Of a stretch of 64,000 nucleotides of DNA, positions 52,513 through 62,688 are shown piece by piece. The stretch covers positions 20,770,001 to 20,834,000 of the forward strand of contig CM106585.1 of NCBI GenBank assembly GCA_048013815.1. Reading direction: 5' to 3'. The notes beneath the pieces were generated by a model. The model had not been told where the DNA came from. It did not search any database and saw only the letters and a list, made by a program, of their open reading frames with translations. This DNA is from Setoptus koraiensis. Taxonomy: Eukaryota > Arthropoda. The position numbers and the translations under genes are program-made. The stretch's first letter is position 1; each line of letters opens with the position of its first letter.

Positions 52513-52626
52513 TAGGAGATGCAACAATATCACAACTAAAAAAATAATAATTTGATAGACAATAATACAATCTTATACATCAATTTATCAATTTACAGTC
52601 AAATGTTAACAAACAAACACAAAAAA
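52513..52626. other. convergent intergenic gap, Shaw/DDX49 3' ends
   Basis: Only 114 bp separate the Shaw stop codon from the DDX49 stop codon on the other strand. The gap is A/T-rich. No canonical AATAAA is present on either strand within it; AATAAT and AATACA variants occur on the plus strand. Both 3' UTRs must be very short or overlap each other's coding sequence. Confidence 0.85.
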
Positions 52627-54222
52627 TCATCTCGTCCTTTTGTCATTGAGAATCTTGTACTCCTCAGCTATACTTAATTCCGCATCTTTCAAGGCAATGG
52701 CAACTGGTTTCAATATATTGGGCACATTGTCCCCATCGATTTCATCTTCCTCGATCAATTTAATATTTATGAAGGACTCGATATTCTTCATTAGCTCAAT
52801 GTCGTATTGTGTCACAAACAATATTGATTTGCCGTAAAATTTAGAAACAGCTTTAGACAGCTGATGGCTTTTTTTCTTTGTGGAATCTTTGCCTTTGTCG
52901 TCTTCGTTGGATTCTTTGGCATCTCTCACTACTTTGATATTGGCTCTCATTTTCTCTATGGCGTCTATTCTTGCAAAATCTATTTTACGACAAGTTCTTC
53001 CTACCCTGTGAACATAGTCCACCGCACTCACAGGGCAATTGTAATTTATAACCAGATCCACCTGAGGCAAATCTAAACCACGACCTGCCAAACCTCCTGT
53101 AGCTACAAGAATTCTGGATCTCAATGATTTGAATGATTCCAAAGCTTTTAGGCGCTCTTTTTGATCTTTGTTGCTTATGAGAAGAACAGGATGACAGTTT
53201 GCGTCCTCATCATCAAAACCCAGATTGACCATAACTCTATGCAATAGTTTTGCTTGTCTACCAGAGCCACAAAATACTATTACTTGCTTAAATGACAAGT
53301 CTGAAAGTGCCTGTATGAGGTATGCGGGCTTCACTGATTCCGGACATAAAACGTAACGTTGATCGAGGTTGGGATTTTGAGAGATTTCCATTTTCATCTC
53401 TTCCATTGTAGGTAGTAGATCGATGGTAACTGGCTCTAAAGACTCGTCATTTGAGCCACTGAACAATTGTTTGAGTGATTCCAGAGCGGAAGTTAGTGTT
53501 GCGCTCAAAACTAATGTCTGTCGCTGTGGAGTATCTGGGGTAGAGGAGCACTCATCTATAATTTCTAGAATATCTCTGAGTGCATTAGCAAAACTAGGTC
53601 CAATGAGGAGATCGGCTTCATCTAAAACTAAAAAGTCAAATTTTAACGAAGATTTTTGTCCACAATGATCGAGCTGGTGTCGGTTATTCAATTGATCTAG
53701 GAGACGCCCAGGAGTGGCGACTACTATATTTGGTTTACCGTGCCAGAGTCCTTGCCTCTCCGACTCGCTGAGAGCTAATCCATTTTTGCCTCCGCCAATC
53801 ATTAGGAGGGTTTTGATCATAGTTGGACTATTGTTCTTTGCAGAGCCTGTGAGAACGCGAATAATTTCATTTATTTGATAGGCCAATTCTCGAGTGGGGG
53901 CCAAAATAAGTGCAAAATAGGGCCTGATATCTTGAGATAGAAAGTGTAATATTGGCAATACATAGGCTAGTGTTTTTCCTGTACCCGTTGGACTGCAAGC
54001 GAAAACATTGCGACGAATTCTCTTGCCATTTGGAGCAATTATGGATGATAAAATCAATTGTTGTACCGGACTGGCCCTATCAATATTAAGCGAATCTAGA
54101 TTTTTCTTGAGCCACGGGCTGAGACCTGATTCACAAAATCTATTCCATTTCTGAGCAGTTTCTCGGTGGGACGTTTTGATTTTTTTGTTGACACTTCGCT
54201 CTTTCGAAGAGAATATCTCCAT
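52627..54222 (-). CDS. DDX49: DEAD-box RNA helicase DDX49/Dbp8, single exon
   Basis: ATP-dependent nucleolar RNA helicase; the family (yeast Dbp8, human DDX49) acts in 18S rRNA maturation. The 531 residues carry all core motifs: Q-motif region F29...SPVQQ (51-55), motif I SPTGTGKT (77-84), Ia PTRELA (109-114), Ib TPGR (170-173), II DEAD (201-204), III SAT (240-242), V ATGGLAGRGLD (374-384) and VI HRVGRTCR (405-412). The stretch FVTQYDIELMKNIE (469-482) and the FCESGLSPWL start closely resemble DDX49 and argue against mitochondrial DDX28. Motif V departs from the usual ATDVAARGLD, with Gly-Gly replacing Asp-Val, and a charged insert of about 50 residues follows motif VI. The frame has no introns, although many animal relatives have several. 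The ATG at 54,222 is the first in frame, just upstream of the helicase core. It is divergent from TIMM13. Confidence 0.88.
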   Translation of the reverse strand: MEIFSSKERSVNKKIKTSHRETAQKWNRFCESGLSPWLKKNLDSLNIDRASPVQQLILSSIIAPNGKRIRRNVFACSPTGTGKTLAYVLPILHFLSQDIRPYFALILAPTRELAYQINEIIRVLTGSAKNNSPTMIKTLLMIGGGKNGLALSESERQGLWHGKPNIVVATPGRLLDQLNNRHQLDHCGQKSSLKFDFLVLDEADLLIGPSFANALRDILEIIDECSSTPDTPQRQTLVLSATLTSALESLKQLFSGSNDESLEPVTIDLLPTMEEMKMEISQNPNLDQRYVLCPESVKPAYLIQALSDLSFKQVIVFCGSGRQAKLLHRVMVNLGFDDEDANCHPVLLISNKDQKERLKALESFKSLRSRILVATGGLAGRGLDLPQVDLVINYNCPVSAVDYVHRVGRTCRKIDFARIDAIEKMRANIKVVRDAKESNEDDKGKDSTKKKSHQLSKAVSKFYGKSILFVTQYDIELMKNIESFINIKLIEEDEIDGDNVPNILKPVAIALKDAELSIAEEYKILNDKRTR

Positions 54223-54817
54223 TTTCGTCGTTCAATAGCTTTGTTTACTAGTCACCGTATCCAATAATGAATAATGAGGCCCACGTGAATTGTTGTTTGT
54301 TGCGGCATGGCTAGAATGCAGTCTGTTTTTAGCTTGACTCCTTTGTTTTTCGTCGCATAACACTCCCGCCCCTCTCCCTCCGCCTCCCACCAACTCCCAG
54401 TTGACCTCCCATTTCCCGTTTTACGAGCAGGAAAAATCTCGACCTCCCATCAAGGAAAAAACTTTGATTGACAGATGCATTCGATCTGGAAGATGTTCTA
54501 TGAATTCTTTCGTGGAAAGGATTCCTTAATCGATTCACAATCTCATTACAACTTAATTAAATGCGCGTTGCACGTGGCGGGAGGTTGGAGGCGTGACGTG
54601 GGACGAGTCTCTCCCCCGATCACTAATCATTTGCACATGTTTGAATATTGCGCGACGCACATGGACTAGATTTAACTTTGCAACTAGTCACCCATGTTTT
54701 TATGGTCTATGTCTTCTACTTATACATTTGGAAACTCAACACGGGTCTACTATTATTTGAATACTTATACCCATTAGAACCCTCTGTGCTAGACCTCAAA
54801 TTCTATCACTAAGCAAC
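54223..54817. other. divergent promoter region, DDX49/TIMM13
   Basis: This 595-bp stretch lies between the two start codons and should carry both promoters and 5' UTRs. It contains a C/T-rich strand (about 54,355-54,420, CTCCCTCCGCCTCCC type) and no obvious TATA box at the expected distance from either gene. A short open frame (54,475-54,669) shows no conserved features. Confidence 0.7.
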
Positions 54818-55087
54818 ATGGACATATCCGCCCTATCAAATTTGAGTGTCAGCGAAAAGGAAGACCTCAAGAGACAGCTAAAGAACGAGTTGCTGGCCGC
54901 CAGTTTACGCGAACTAATAACCGAAATGTCGGACAAATGTTTCGACAAATGTATCTCCAAACCGGGATCCAGCTTAGACTCTTACGAGCAGAGATGTTTA
55001 GGGAACTGTATGGATCGATTCATTGATTCGTGGAATACCGTTTCTAAAGTGTACGCCGCCAAACTCGGACCCTCTTCACCACAATAG
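54818..55087 (+). CDS. TIMM13: mitochondrial import small TIM chaperone Tim13
   Basis: Small TIM chaperone of the mitochondrial intermembrane space. With Tim8 it forms a hexamer that escorts hydrophobic precursors to the TIM22 complex. The 89 residues are close to the usual Tim13 length. The twin CX3C motif is complete at Cys41/Cys45 and Cys60/Cys64 (KCFDKC and RCLGNC), which in this family forms two disulphides through the Mia40 relay. Helices before and after the motif and the phrase SDKCFDKCISKPG support Tim13 rather than Tim8, Tim9 or Tim10. There is no cleavable presequence, as expected. The start AACATGG has good context. There is no intron. A polyadenylation signal lies at 55,124. Confidence 0.92.
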   Translation: MDISALSNLSVSEKEDLKRQLKNELLAASLRELITEMSDKCFDKCISKPGSSLDSYEQRCLGNCMDRFIDSWNTVSKVYAAKLGPSSPQ

Positions 55088-55123
55088 ATTCAAACTTTTT
55101 CTATTTAGTTACTAGATTGTCAA

Positions 55124-55129
55124 AATAAA
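55124..55129 (+). terminator. polyadenylation signal of TIMM13
   Basis: AATAAA lies 37 bases after the TIMM13 stop codon, implying a very short 3' UTR. Confidence 0.75.
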
Positions 55130-55510
55130 ATATTATTAAAGATAAACGAATGACCGCATTATCATTCTTTGCTAGGTTTGGTCATCTCTATGATGAATGG
55201 ATCGAACCAATCAAAGAGGTCGTCGTAAACTCTACGCAAATTCCCTTCTCCAAAAACTCATGCTATCTTTCAAAAAATGCGCTTCGCCCCTAACCCGCAC
55301 ACATGGCCAATTGCCATGTTGGGATCTTGACTAATCAAAACTCGTGGTTGTCACCGGCGACTTGGACGCCACTAGACCGCATTAATTAATCAATTGTTAA
55401 TGAGCAATTAACATAACTACAAAACACACGCCAGTGTACCTCATCGTTTTTATCTATACTAAAATCTATTACTATAAATAAGTCGACATTTGAATTTTTC
55501 ATTCATTAAC
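55130..55510. other. intergenic region, TIMM13 to WDR12
   Basis: About 380 bp between the TIMM13 polyadenylation signal and the WDR12 start codon, on the same strand. It should hold the WDR12 promoter. No TATA box at a clear distance, repeat or RNA gene was recognised. Confidence 0.6.
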
Positions 55511-57034
55511 ATGGCATCAACCACGTCATTTCAAGCACGTTTCGTTACGAAAGATACACGAATATCACTTGGAGAACCTACGGTGGAATTGGATAGCTCA
55601 GTGAACGTCGATAATTTAAACAGTATCGTTAGAGCATTGGTTAAGGTCGCCAATAATATTAGCGACGATGTGAAATCAGGCATCGAATTAAATACTTTTG
55701 AGTTCATTATTGGAGGTAGACTATTACGTCAATCAATTGATCAGCATCTCGAAACCTACGCGGATGACATAAATGTGGATGAGGTGCTAAGCGAAAAACT
55801 TCTAGATATTGAGTACTTCATTGCAACTATTACCCCAAAACCAATAGATGCTATCGTTAACGACGATTGGGTTAGTTGTGTGGCGTCTAATGATTCCTAT
55901 GTAATTTGTGGCTGTTATGATAATTCCCTACACATTTGGTCTCTAAATAATCTAAAGAATTACGTCAAGAAGAACAAAGAACAAGGTCTACCAAAGTCCT
56001 ATGAGATTCTAGACATCAAAGATGCTCATGCGGCTCCAATAAGCGATGTCAAGTGGCTACCGACGACAAGAACTGATCTGTCCATAGCAGACTTCAGTCC
56101 CGATGAGGACTATCTATTTATTTCCTGTGGTCATGATGAAGTATCCACCATAAGAAAATGGTCTCCTCAAACGAAAGACATTACTATCGTAGCTGTATTA
56201 AAGGGACATACACGAAGCGTGAACTGCGTTGACTTCTGTAACGATCTCATAGCAACAGGTAGTTACGACCAAACTTTGCGTATATGGTCTCTAGATATGA
56301 CCCATGGTATTAGAAATGACGATGATCCACAAGATAGTGGCGCTGTTGATTGCGGTGATAGTACAGCAAATGAGGCAGAAGCAACCGAAACCAAGGAAAC
56401 AAGTCCACAGAAAAGCAAACGTCAGGTGGGTGCGAAATCGAAGAAACTAAAAACAAAACCTGGCCTGGAATCATCGTCTCAGCCTACAAGAGTACCCATA
56501 ATGACTCTAACCGGACATCAAGAATCGATCACAGGAGTCAGATGGTTGAATTCCCACGTACATGAAGGATCGGAAGAGAACTTGGTAACTTGTAGTATGG
56601 ACAACACTATGTGCATATGGGATATTGAAGTTGGAGCTTGTAAGCGGAAGTTGGTATCATCAAAGCCGATGTTAGACATAGATTACAACCCTCATACTAA
56701 GCTGTTTGTAACTTCATCTTGTGATCGACATATAAGGCTGTGGGATGCAAGAGCACCAGCCACAGCGGACACTGTCTCTACCGTTAAAGCAGCATTCACC
56801 TCTCATAATGCTTGGGTTTCCTGTGTCGCCTTCAGCAAGGAATCCAGTAACTCGAATCTATTCATATCTGGTGGATATGATAATTTGGTAAAGCAGTGGG
56901 ATATAAGGTCACCGAAGGCCTCATTGTTCGATCTCATAGGACACCACGACCGGGTATTGAGCCTAGATTGGTCTAACAAAGATTTTATACTAAGCGGCTC
57001 GGCCGACAACAATGTGAAAATATTTGGTTGTTAG
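55511..57034 (+). CDS. WDR12: ribosome biogenesis protein WDR12 (Ytm1), single exon
   Basis: Nucleolar WD-repeat protein. With Pescadillo and Bop1 it forms the PeBoW complex needed for 28S rRNA maturation and 60S assembly; its NLE domain is the handle by which the Rea1/Midasin ATPase removes the complex. The 507 residues show an N-terminal NLE domain (FQARFVTKD onward, about 6-75), then a beta-propeller from about 118 to the end with repeats ending SLHIWSL, TLRIWSL, TMCIWDI, HIRLWDA, VKQWDI and VKIFGC. A charged Lys/Glu/Ser linker at about 270-327 sits between the third and fourth visible repeats, as in WDR12 relatives. I chose the ATG at 55,511 (TTAACATGG); the open frame upstream has no ATG. 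It is intronless, unlike vertebrate WDR12. No canonical AATAAA was noticed close downstream. Confidence 0.93.
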   Translation: MASTTSFQARFVTKDTRISLGEPTVELDSSVNVDNLNSIVRALVKVANNISDDVKSGIELNTFEFIIGGRLLRQSIDQHLETYADDINVDEVLSEKLLDIEYFIATITPKPIDAIVNDDWVSCVASNDSYVICGCYDNSLHIWSLNNLKNYVKKNKEQGLPKSYEILDIKDAHAAPISDVKWLPTTRTDLSIADFSPDEDYLFISCGHDEVSTIRKWSPQTKDITIVAVLKGHTRSVNCVDFCNDLIATGSYDQTLRIWSLDMTHGIRNDDDPQDSGAVDCGDSTANEAEATETKETSPQKSKRQVGAKSKKLKTKPGLESSSQPTRVPIMTLTGHQESITGVRWLNSHVHEGSEENLVTCSMDNTMCIWDIEVGACKRKLVSSKPMLDIDYNPHTKLFVTSSCDRHIRLWDARAPATADTVSTVKAAFTSHNAWVSCVAFSKESSNSNLFISGGYDNLVKQWDIRSPKASLFDLIGHHDRVLSLDWSNKDFILSGSADNNVKIFGC

Positions 57035-58875
57035 CTATTAAAAGTAGGGCTGGCTGCCTAACGAGTCTAATCAATTTGTTCTTCTTCGAACGAAACAAAT
57101 CTCGTTGAAGTTGTTTCAACTCTAAATTGAAACAAGCACGAAGCTGACTTCTAAGAAATCAATGCCACTGCATGATCAAATGAAAGCAAAAGTTACAGAC
57201 GATAAAGCCGTTAGCGCACGAGGGATGGCTCTTGTTAAGTTTTGCAATTTGATCCTCTAAATGAAGCTTAAAATATAAAAGTGCAAGTAATAAGTTATAA
57301 TAATAATGTTGTTCATCCGATGTGTATCGTTTTGGGTCGAGTGGCTGTCGACGATACTGCCAGGGCACGCTATCAAGATTGCAGATATTACGTGAATACT
57401 TTTTGATTCTGCTTTGTTGTCCAACCACGAGGAGTCCCGGATCTTAAATTTGGACTCCATGGCATGGCCCAAGAGAAAGAGTTTGGACCTTTAACCTCTC
57501 TAATTATATTTCATCTACCTGATTGATGTCAGACGAGTTACAACCTTGTGAGCACGTTTGCATTAACGTTTGAATAAGCTCGAGGCTCGACTCGAGCCAT
57601 CCACCCGATTGTTTTCCAGAATCATCTGGCTTCACAAGTCAGTCAGTGTGATGTTGTTGTTGTTGAAGATACAGATGTTGTAGATGTAAATGTAGATATA
57701 TCTCGTCAGCCCGCACGAGTTGCCTATAGTTGAAATGAAACCAGAGAGTGCGCTCATGATAACTCTGAGATGCACTGTTTACAAGCGAGTGTTTCGTATA
57801 AATGTTTCCATTTGCATGATTCAATTAATTTAGTGCGTTTTGAGTCATGATGAGAAAGCACAACTGACGAAGCAGTTTTGTGAGCTAGCTCTGCATTAGA
57901 GCTCTCAACGCGCGAAAGCTTGCTATCAAACTTATTCGGTGCCTATATACTGCGATCAGTAGCAAACTCAGGTTTGTATAACGATATCAATAAGCGCCCC
58001 CTGCTGTATTTTGTTACAATCTCCAATGTGTGTCCACTAGCCAGTTTGCAGAGAGTACAATGAAAGAGAGCTGAACAGTTTTGTATTGTACACTGATAGG
58101 ATATATGTGTGCTTAGTGTTCAAACAAGAATAGTCTAAATCAAAATACTGACTGTTGCAAAACACAAGTACGACAATAACACACAAGCAAGCAAGAAATC
58201 CGCTCACAAGTTATTCATGCATTGTGAGTGCACTGCTACCATCGCTGTGTGTGTGTGTGTGTGTTGTTGACTGCAAACTGCACAATGTTAACTGCAGTTA
58301 TTGTGAGTGCACTGCACAGTCAATTGAATGTGTGTCTCTCTTTCTCTGTGTCTCTCTCCCTCTCCCCCTCTCTCTCTGTGTTTGGTGTTTGCCTATCACT
58401 TTATAATATTATTTTTGCTTCGACAATACAAAGCCAGTGAATATATAGGATAGAGTAAATTCCATACTATTCTAGTATAAAATATATATTAAAAAAAAAG
58501 ACAAAACCGTTTCTATACTAACGCAATAAATAAATACAATCCTTGTCTATGTAATTTATTATTGATTCATCACAATTTACTTCGTATATTTATTAATGGT
58601 GAACGTTACCATTTTCTAACAATGCACATTCTATAGCCAGCGCCAGTGTAGTATTAAATAGTGTAAAATAATAGTTATTATTGCAACTCTCCATGATACT
58701 ATTTGTCCATACGGAGAACACCACACACAGATCATACAATTATTAACAGTAGAACTCGTCGAGAGACACACAACAAAAGGAATTATTATTATAATTATTA
58801 TAAATATTATTATTGTTGATTTGGTATCCAATCATATAAATACTCAGTATAAATCCATGATAAATCATCAACAAC
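57035..58875. other. intergenic region, WDR12 to Topors
   Basis: About 1.8 kb holding the WDR12 3' UTR and the Topors promoter and 5' UTR. It contains a GT tract (about 58,245-58,264), a C/T-rich tract (about 58,335-58,380) and an A/T-rich final 350 bp. Open frames here are short, and none has recognisable motifs. Confidence 0.7.
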
Positions 58876-61575
58876 ATGTCGTCTAACGCCATAGGACAGA
58901 GGCCAAAAGAAAGAACGGCTCGGACGCCCAAGACCAAGAATAGAACACACCCTAGATTAGAGAAGTTCGTTAAGGATTTTCTGTTGCGTCCAGCACCTTC
59001 AGCATCTCCATGCAAACAATTAATAGATAATAATACTAACGATCACAATAGTACTAAAAATTCAAATGTAGAAGATGGCAAACAGCCCGATAAAAGCAAC
59101 GAAGCTTGCCAAATTAATAATAGTGACGCCACAAATCCCACTGATCATGCCACAATCAACTCTGATAGGAACACTAATAAAAATCTCCTAGGAGACCCAG
59201 CTCAATCGAACAACGCGTCAGCATCATCAACAGAGGCCAACAAATCCAACAACAATCAAACCAGACCTCCATCGCCACTGACCAATCAATGTCCCATATG
59301 TTTGGCCAATATCAAAACTGAAGATACATCCTTTACCAATACATGCTTTCATTCATTTTGCTATACATGCATAGACGAATGGACCAAAGTTAAAACTCAG
59401 TGCCCAGTGTGTCGTACTGACTTCACTAAAATCATTTATAAAGTTAAATCAGAAACTAACTATGAAGAAAAACCAGCTAGGGCACCGAGAAGACCGGAAA
59501 CACTGTTCTCTGGTCGCTCATTCATGGACAGTTTTCGTATTGAGTTGAGTGCTCCACAAGATCATCACACCGGAAACAGTTACCATTATTCAGTACAAGT
59601 GGCTAATCAGTTAGGCTTTCAGCAAACTCTCCTACAATCTATGTTGCATTATGAAGATCCTCGTGCTCATTCGAGCCATAGGTCTCGCAATACAGATCGT
59701 TATTCTGGAATATATTCACAAGCTCATCCAAACTCTACCAGTTCTGCTCAGCCAAGCCATCCATCTTCTAGCCGCGTAAACGCTTCAACAAACACACCTG
59801 CATCAAACAGTAGCGAAAGTAGACGTAGACATAGTTCCCGTGTCTCATCCATGCGAATGAGAGCCCATTCTAATGCACCAAATCAGGAGCCGAGATCGGA
59901 CAATCTTCATCTGAGTCGGGATCCAAGATTAGATAATCACAACTATTCTCAGATAGCTTTTAATAGACAAATGCGTGAGCGTATTGCAATATTGGAGGAC
60001 AATATGGTCGTGCCAGAATCATCGGCTAGACTAAGACACTATGCTAGGCATATCCAAACTACACCCTTCAGGCCTTGTCCTGGTCAGATGCACACCACGG
60101 GTTCCAACTCCAACGTCCGACGGAGTACTAGGTCTCGATCCCGAACACAGGCTTCTACGCAACATATTTGCACTCCAACCGACATTCTAAATAGTCGTCA
60201 ATCAAGTTTATCTGGCTTTGGTCAATCAAATGAATACAGTCATTCAGGGGAATCAAGGATAAATAATATGCTCGTACAACATTCGAGTTTATACACCGAC
60301 AGATTCAATGACTTTTATCAATTAGATGCCTCTTACGGTGAACGCAATCCTCTGCTACTGTCCAACCCAATTCTTCTGTCTCAGTTAACTGAGACCATTC
60401 CCCAGGACATGGTCAGTAGAGTACCTTACATAGAGCCATCTTCATCAGGATCTAGACCCAACGAACTTCATCCACCTTCGGCCCCGTTGGTCACGAGTTC
60501 TTCTATCAGCGGCAATCCGTCGGCATCGTTGCTATCAGCGATAACTCTAAATGGATTGCTTCACCCTCCATACAACAGAACCTCACCCTACATGCAGGGA
60601 CCAAACGATTTCACAACTCCTCCTCCCCTTGAAGATATCTCATTGAACATTCCTCCAATAGTGACACACAGGACTTCATCACGAGCCCCACCGCCACCAT
60701 TGTTGGATAGTCAGGACCAATTATCGACGCCTGCACACTCCTCGGAAACGAACCCGCGCAATCAAGCTCTCAACATGGCACATCAAAGGGTTAGATCATC
60801 TGACTACTCTCTAAATCATCCACAATTATTTCAGCAATCGGCTTCACCACCTTTTTTTCCGCCTTTCTCTTCCGAGAATTGGCGTGAACTTCTGGCCTCA
60901 CCCCAAAATTTTAATCAACCAGAACTTCCCATCATCCCATCAAGGATAGAGGAACCTAATTCCGTACGAGCTCATGATCGTCAGAGCACTCTAGATCGGC
61001 AGAATTCCTCGCGCCAACCGTGTTCTATCTGGTCAGGACCCCCTAGGATAGTGTCAAATAGATACAGATCTAATAAACGGCAAAGAACAAGCGTTGCATG
61101 TCGCCCCGTAGAATTTATCAATCTCTCAGGTAGTGAAGATGAAGATGACGCAAACGGTAGAAGAGAGCCCGAGCACCCCAGAAATGACACGGCCTCTCAT
61201 TCAGGATCGGGTGGATCCTACGTGCAATTAGATAATCCTCAACCTAGTACCAGCGGCACTCAAACAACTGAGAAACGAAATTCCAAACGAAAGAAGGTAA
61301 GTACTTCGTGCAGGAATGCTTCCAGTTCCCGGAATGTGTTTGGTGGTGAATCTAGCGGCAATTTACGCGCCGACAATATCGGATCTCGTTTATCGTCTCC
61401 AGAGAATGACTGTGATAATGAGTCATCTGACAATTGCCATCTTGTAAACAATTTAACGTTACCTAGAAATACAGAGAGTTACAATAGCGATGATAGTTCT
61501 GAGGTGGAAATTGTTGACTGCCTAAAACCCATTCCCGAAAGGGACCATGATGTCATAGACCTCGAAGATGATTGA
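58876..61575 (+). CDS. TOPORS: Topors-like RING E3 ubiquitin/SUMO ligase, single exon
   Basis: Nuclear E3 ligase resembling Topors, which in animals ubiquitinates or SUMOylates p53-type and chromatin targets and in flies affects insulator function. The 899 residues begin with a basic, Asn/Ser-rich region, then a C3HC4 RING at 139-179 (CPIC...CFHSFCYTC...CPVC) whose tail TDFTKIIYKVKS matches the Topors pattern after the last cysteine pair. The remainder is Ser/Pro/Asn-rich and probably disordered. SUMO-interacting-like clusters lie near the C-terminus: EFINLSGSEDEDD from 746, VEIVDC at 877-882 and the terminal DVIDLEDD at 892-899. Basic NLS-like patches include SNKRQR and KRNSKRKK. It is intronless as drawn, but a full-consensus donor (AAG|GTAAGT, 61,296/61,297) lies inside the frame. 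Polyadenylation signals follow at 61,659 and about 61,807. Confidence 0.87.
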   Translation: MSSNAIGQRPKERTARTPKTKNRTHPRLEKFVKDFLLRPAPSASPCKQLIDNNTNDHNSTKNSNVEDGKQPDKSNEACQINNSDATNPTDHATINSDRNTNKNLLGDPAQSNNASASSTEANKSNNNQTRPPSPLTNQCPICLANIKTEDTSFTNTCFHSFCYTCIDEWTKVKTQCPVCRTDFTKIIYKVKSETNYEEKPARAPRRPETLFSGRSFMDSFRIELSAPQDHHTGNSYHYSVQVANQLGFQQTLLQSMLHYEDPRAHSSHRSRNTDRYSGIYSQAHPNSTSSAQPSHPSSSRVNASTNTPASNSSESRRRHSSRVSSMRMRAHSNAPNQEPRSDNLHLSRDPRLDNHNYSQIAFNRQMRERIAILEDNMVVPESSARLRHYARHIQTTPFRPCPGQMHTTGSNSNVRRSTRSRSRTQASTQHICTPTDILNSRQSSLSGFGQSNEYSHSGESRINNMLVQHSSLYTDRFNDFYQLDASYGERNPLLLSNPILLSQLTETIPQDMVSRVPYIEPSSSGSRPNELHPPSAPLVTSSSISGNPSASLLSAITLNGLLHPPYNRTSPYMQGPNDFTTPPPLEDISLNIPPIVTHRTSSRAPPPPLLDSQDQLSTPAHSSETNPRNQALNMAHQRVRSSDYSLNHPQLFQQSASPPFFPPFSSENWRELLASPQNFNQPELPIIPSRIEEPNSVRAHDRQSTLDRQNSSRQPCSIWSGPPRIVSNRYRSNKRQRTSVACRPVEFINLSGSEDEDDANGRREPEHPRNDTASHSGSGGSYVQLDNPQPSTSGTQTTEKRNSKRKKVSTSCRNASSSRNVFGGESSGNLRADNIGSRLSSPENDCDNESSDNCHLVNNLTLPRNTESYNSDDSSEVEIVDCLKPIPERDHDVIDLEDD

Positions 61576-61658
61576 ATAGGATAATATGTCACACTATTAA
61601 ATCAGTACTATTTTCTCAAGTATTGAATGTATTTATATTCGCAGGACAGAAATCAATT

Positions 61659-61664
61659 AATAAA
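61659..61664 (+). terminator. polyadenylation signal of the Topors-like gene
   Basis: AATAAA lies 84 bases after the stop codon. A second AATAAA-containing stretch (AATAATAAAAT) lies at about 61,805-61,812. Confidence 0.6.
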
Positions 61665-61819
61665 CTTAAGGATATCACACATAATAGTATCAAATAATTT
61701 ATATAGTTCGATATAAGTTGCACCGATTAGTATTGATATCACAGCTAAACATTATGATTATTATACTTTAACAATAATTTATAGTGTTTGTTGCCAAATA
61801 GTATAATAATAAAATCATT

Positions 61820-62578
61820 ATTTGTAAATACGGACAGTAATCCACGACTGTGGCTTCTGTCATGACCTATTATCGACCTGGACCCATTGACTTTTTGATG
61901 GACTTGTATTTACCCCGTGGCGGACTTTTCTGGCCGTCCGTTACAGATGAAAGCATGATTGGAGTTGTTAGACTTGATTTGCTGAGAAAATTTTCGGTTG
62001 GTAATCATATCCATAAATCGCTTGCTCAACGGATGTCATGTATCTTCGCTGTACTGACCGTTAGACATGCTTGATTGGCTACTTTGACAGGTGCACACGT
62101 TGTCCGATGATTTGCTGCACAAAATGGCGCTATAACGGTAACGGACCGAAATCGAAGCAACACCATATCTACCATAGTATTTCGAAGCAGTTTTTTGTGT
62201 GCACATCACTACCAGACTATCCTCAACACTACACTGTATTTGTCTGGATCTGGAGGAATGCCTTCATCATGGAGGCAACATGTATGCGCACCTCGAAGAT
62301 GGATGCTTCCTATCGATTCACCTGTTGAATGAATCGAATGGAAGCGCCCTCTTCATTTATGGCATCGAACTGGTCTAATGAGAAAAAAATCACTTGTCAA
62401 TAGAATCAGCCGATATTTTTCCAACAAATATGGCTATTTTTTGCAAAATTTACCCCATGTCACACACACCTGGCCTTTGTTTTGCAGAGGCATACACTGG
62501 CTAGCTGTTTTGTGGCAGCCAATCATGCACTTGTTGCTTGCAACAATAATCAAATCGAAGCCAGTCAGCCACACCGAA
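61820..62578. other. unassigned stretch downstream of Topors
   Basis: No gene was recognised. Between about 61,850 and 62,330 several open frames of 25-85 codons follow one another on both strands in different frames, without a recognisable family. It could be 3' flanking sequence, a decayed gene or chance. No repeat structure was noticed before the CAA/CAG tract at 62,579. Confidence 0.4.
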
Positions 62579-62587
62579 CAACAACAG

Positions 62588-62649
<62 letters not shown>

Positions 62650-62657
62650 GCAACAGC

Positions 62658-62688
<31 letters not shown>

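Noticed and set aside
52627-54222. DDX28 (mitochondrial helicase) as the identity of the minus-strand helicase
   Set aside because: The VTQYDIELMKNIE segment and the FxExGLSxWL opening fit DDX49/Dbp8, and there is no mitochondrial presequence.
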